From Acetobacteraceae bacterium (GTDB taxonomy: Bacteria > Pseudomonadota > Alphaproteobacteria > Acetobacterales > Acetobacteraceae): a stretch of 6,014 nucleotides of DNA. A model generated the notes under the pieces. The model made no database searches. It saw nothing but the letters and a program-made list of their open reading frames with translations, and was not told where the DNA came from. Of this stretch, positions 5,209 to 6,014 are shown one piece after another. The stretch is taken from contig DAHUXX010000139.1 in assembly GCA_027306955.1 (NCBI GenBank), forward strand, positions 1 through 6,014, given 5' to 3'. A program made the translations under genes and the position numbers. Each line of letters opens with the position of its first letter. Positions within the stretch are counted from its first letter, which is position 1.

Positions 5209-6014
5209 ATGGCCATGAACGCTTTCGCCGCGCCGCAGCTCGTTCAGTACCGCAGCGTCTTCATTTCGGACGCGCATCTCGGAACCCGCGGCTGCCGCAG
5301 CGATTTCCTCGCCGACTTCCTCTGCCGAGTCTCCTGCCAGCACCTGTTCCTGGTCGGCGACATCATCGACGGTTGGCGGCTGCGGCGCTCCTGGTACTGG
5401 GACGAGACGCATGACGAGGTGTTGCGACTGATCCTGCGCCACGCGCGCGGCGGCACCGAGGTGACCTACATTCCAGGCAACCACGATGAGATGTTCCGCG
5501 CCTGGCTGCCGCTCGGGCTTGAGGTCGCCGGCATCCGGCTGCGGCGCGACGCGGAGCACGTGACGGCTGCGGGCAGCCGGCTCCTGGTGATGCACGGCGA
5601 CGAGTTCGACAGCGTTGTGCGCTATGCCAGGTTCCTGGCCCTTCTGGGCGACTGGGCTTACACCGCCGCGCTCGTCGTCAATCGATGGTTCAATGCGGCG
5701 CGGCGGGGGCTCGGCTATCCCTACTGGTCGCTCTCCGCCTGGCTCAAGCGCCGGGTGAAGGAAGCGGTGAAGGCGATCGACCGTTTCGAGGTTGCACTGG
5801 CTGCCGAGGCGCGCCGCCGCGGCTTCGATGGCGTGGTCTGCGGCCATATCCACCACGCCGAGATGCGCGAGGTCGGCGGCGTGCTCTACATCAACGACGG
5901 CGACTGGGTGGAAAGCTGCACCGCGCTCGTCGAGCACATGGACGGCCGGCTCGAGCTGGTGGACTGGACGGCGCTCAACCGTCTCTCCTTCCACGCGCCG
6001 AAGCCGGCTGGCGC
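5209..6014 (+). CDS. Calcineurin-like phosphoesterase, PlcP/LpxH2-like (3' end beyond window)
   Basis: The frame is open from ATG 5209 to the window edge (268 residues seen, probably nearly complete). Metallophosphoesterase motifs in order: SDAHLG (20-25; Asp21, His23), GDIIDGW (50-56; Asp51), GNHDE (90-94; Asn91, His92), HGDEFD (129-134) and GHIHHA (212-217; His213, His215), a full two-metal set. General similarity would label it UDP-2,3-diacylglucosamine diphosphatase of lipid A synthesis (LpxH). However, Escherichia coli LpxH has GNRD with a functional arginine, while this has GNHD. RSWYW (60-64), LGDWAY (146-151), YWSLSAW (172-178) and NDGDWVESCTALVEH (229-243) resemble, from memory, the alphaproteobacterial PlcP group, phospholipase C enzymes releasing diacylglycerol from phosphatidylcholine under phosphate limitation. 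Start could be ATG 5209 or 5215; neither has a good ribosome binding site. Family is sure, substrate is not. Confidence 0.88.
   Translation, partial: MAMNAFAAPQLVQYRSVFISDAHLGTRGCRSDFLADFLCRVSCQHLFLVGDIIDGWRLRRSWYWDETHDEVLRLILRHARGGTEVTYIPGNHDEMFRAWLPLGLEVAGIRLRRDAEHVTAAGSRLLVMHGDEFDSVVRYARFLALLGDWAYTAALVVNRWFNAARRGLGYPYWSLSAWLKRRVKEAVKAIDRFEVALAAEARRRGFDGVVCGHIHHAEMREVGGVLYINDGDWVESCTALVEHMDGRLELVDWTALNRLSFHAPKPAG

Noticed and set aside
4541..5218. 225-residue plus-strand open frame antisense to the lipid kinase
   Set aside because: The opposite strand carries the GGDGT kinase; this product has no family character and runs through the intergenic spacer.
1..6014. CRISPR array, tRNA, rRNA, insertion sequence or phage remnant
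   Set aside because: No regularly spaced repeats, cloverleaf-like segments, transposase or integrase motifs, or terminal inverted repeats were seen on either strand.

Overview
The window reads as chromosomal DNA of a very G+C-rich alphaproteobacterium. The best guess is Rhodospirillales/Acetobacteraceae-like; this rests on protein character and gene content only, since no rRNA or marker alignment was possible. It is densely packed, with short gaps, overlapping start/stop codons and strong G/C preference at third codon positions. There is no sign of mobile elements, CRISPR, tRNA or rRNA.

Left block (about 1-4159, plus strand): the 3' end of threonine synthase (thrC) runs by an ATGA overlap into a complete M16 zinc peptidase of the mitochondrial-processing-peptidase type. 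That gene runs by a GTGA overlap into a PmbA/TldE-family gene. After about 60 bases comes a secreted or membrane-anchored Tim44-domain protein. The first three genes look translationally coupled; the fourth probably shares the transcript.

Right block: a diacylglycerol-kinase-family (YegS/LCB5-like) lipid kinase lies on the minus strand (4160-5026). It converges on the Tim44 gene with zero spacing, the two stop codons forming TGATCA inside a 12-base perfect palindrome. Divergent from it, across a roughly 180-base non-coding region that is noticeably less G+C-rich than the rest, is a calcineurin-like phosphoesterase that runs off the right edge. It would be labelled UDP-2,3-diacylglucosamine diphosphatase by general similarity, but its motifs (GNHD rather than GNRD, plus RSWYW, GDWAY and YWSLSAW) fit the PlcP/LpxH2-like subfamily better.

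Functionally the left block combines threonine biosynthesis with proteolysis and peptide-maturation functions. The right block points to membrane lipid turnover: one enzyme that may release diacylglycerol from phospholipid, and a kinase that may rephosphorylate it. The most interesting unexplained DNA is in the divergent spacer: 11-base-period GTCAC repeats resembling a weak Pho box and a CGTCATGACG palindrome near the phosphoesterase start. I do not see a clearly new multi-gene system; the genes belong to recognisable families.
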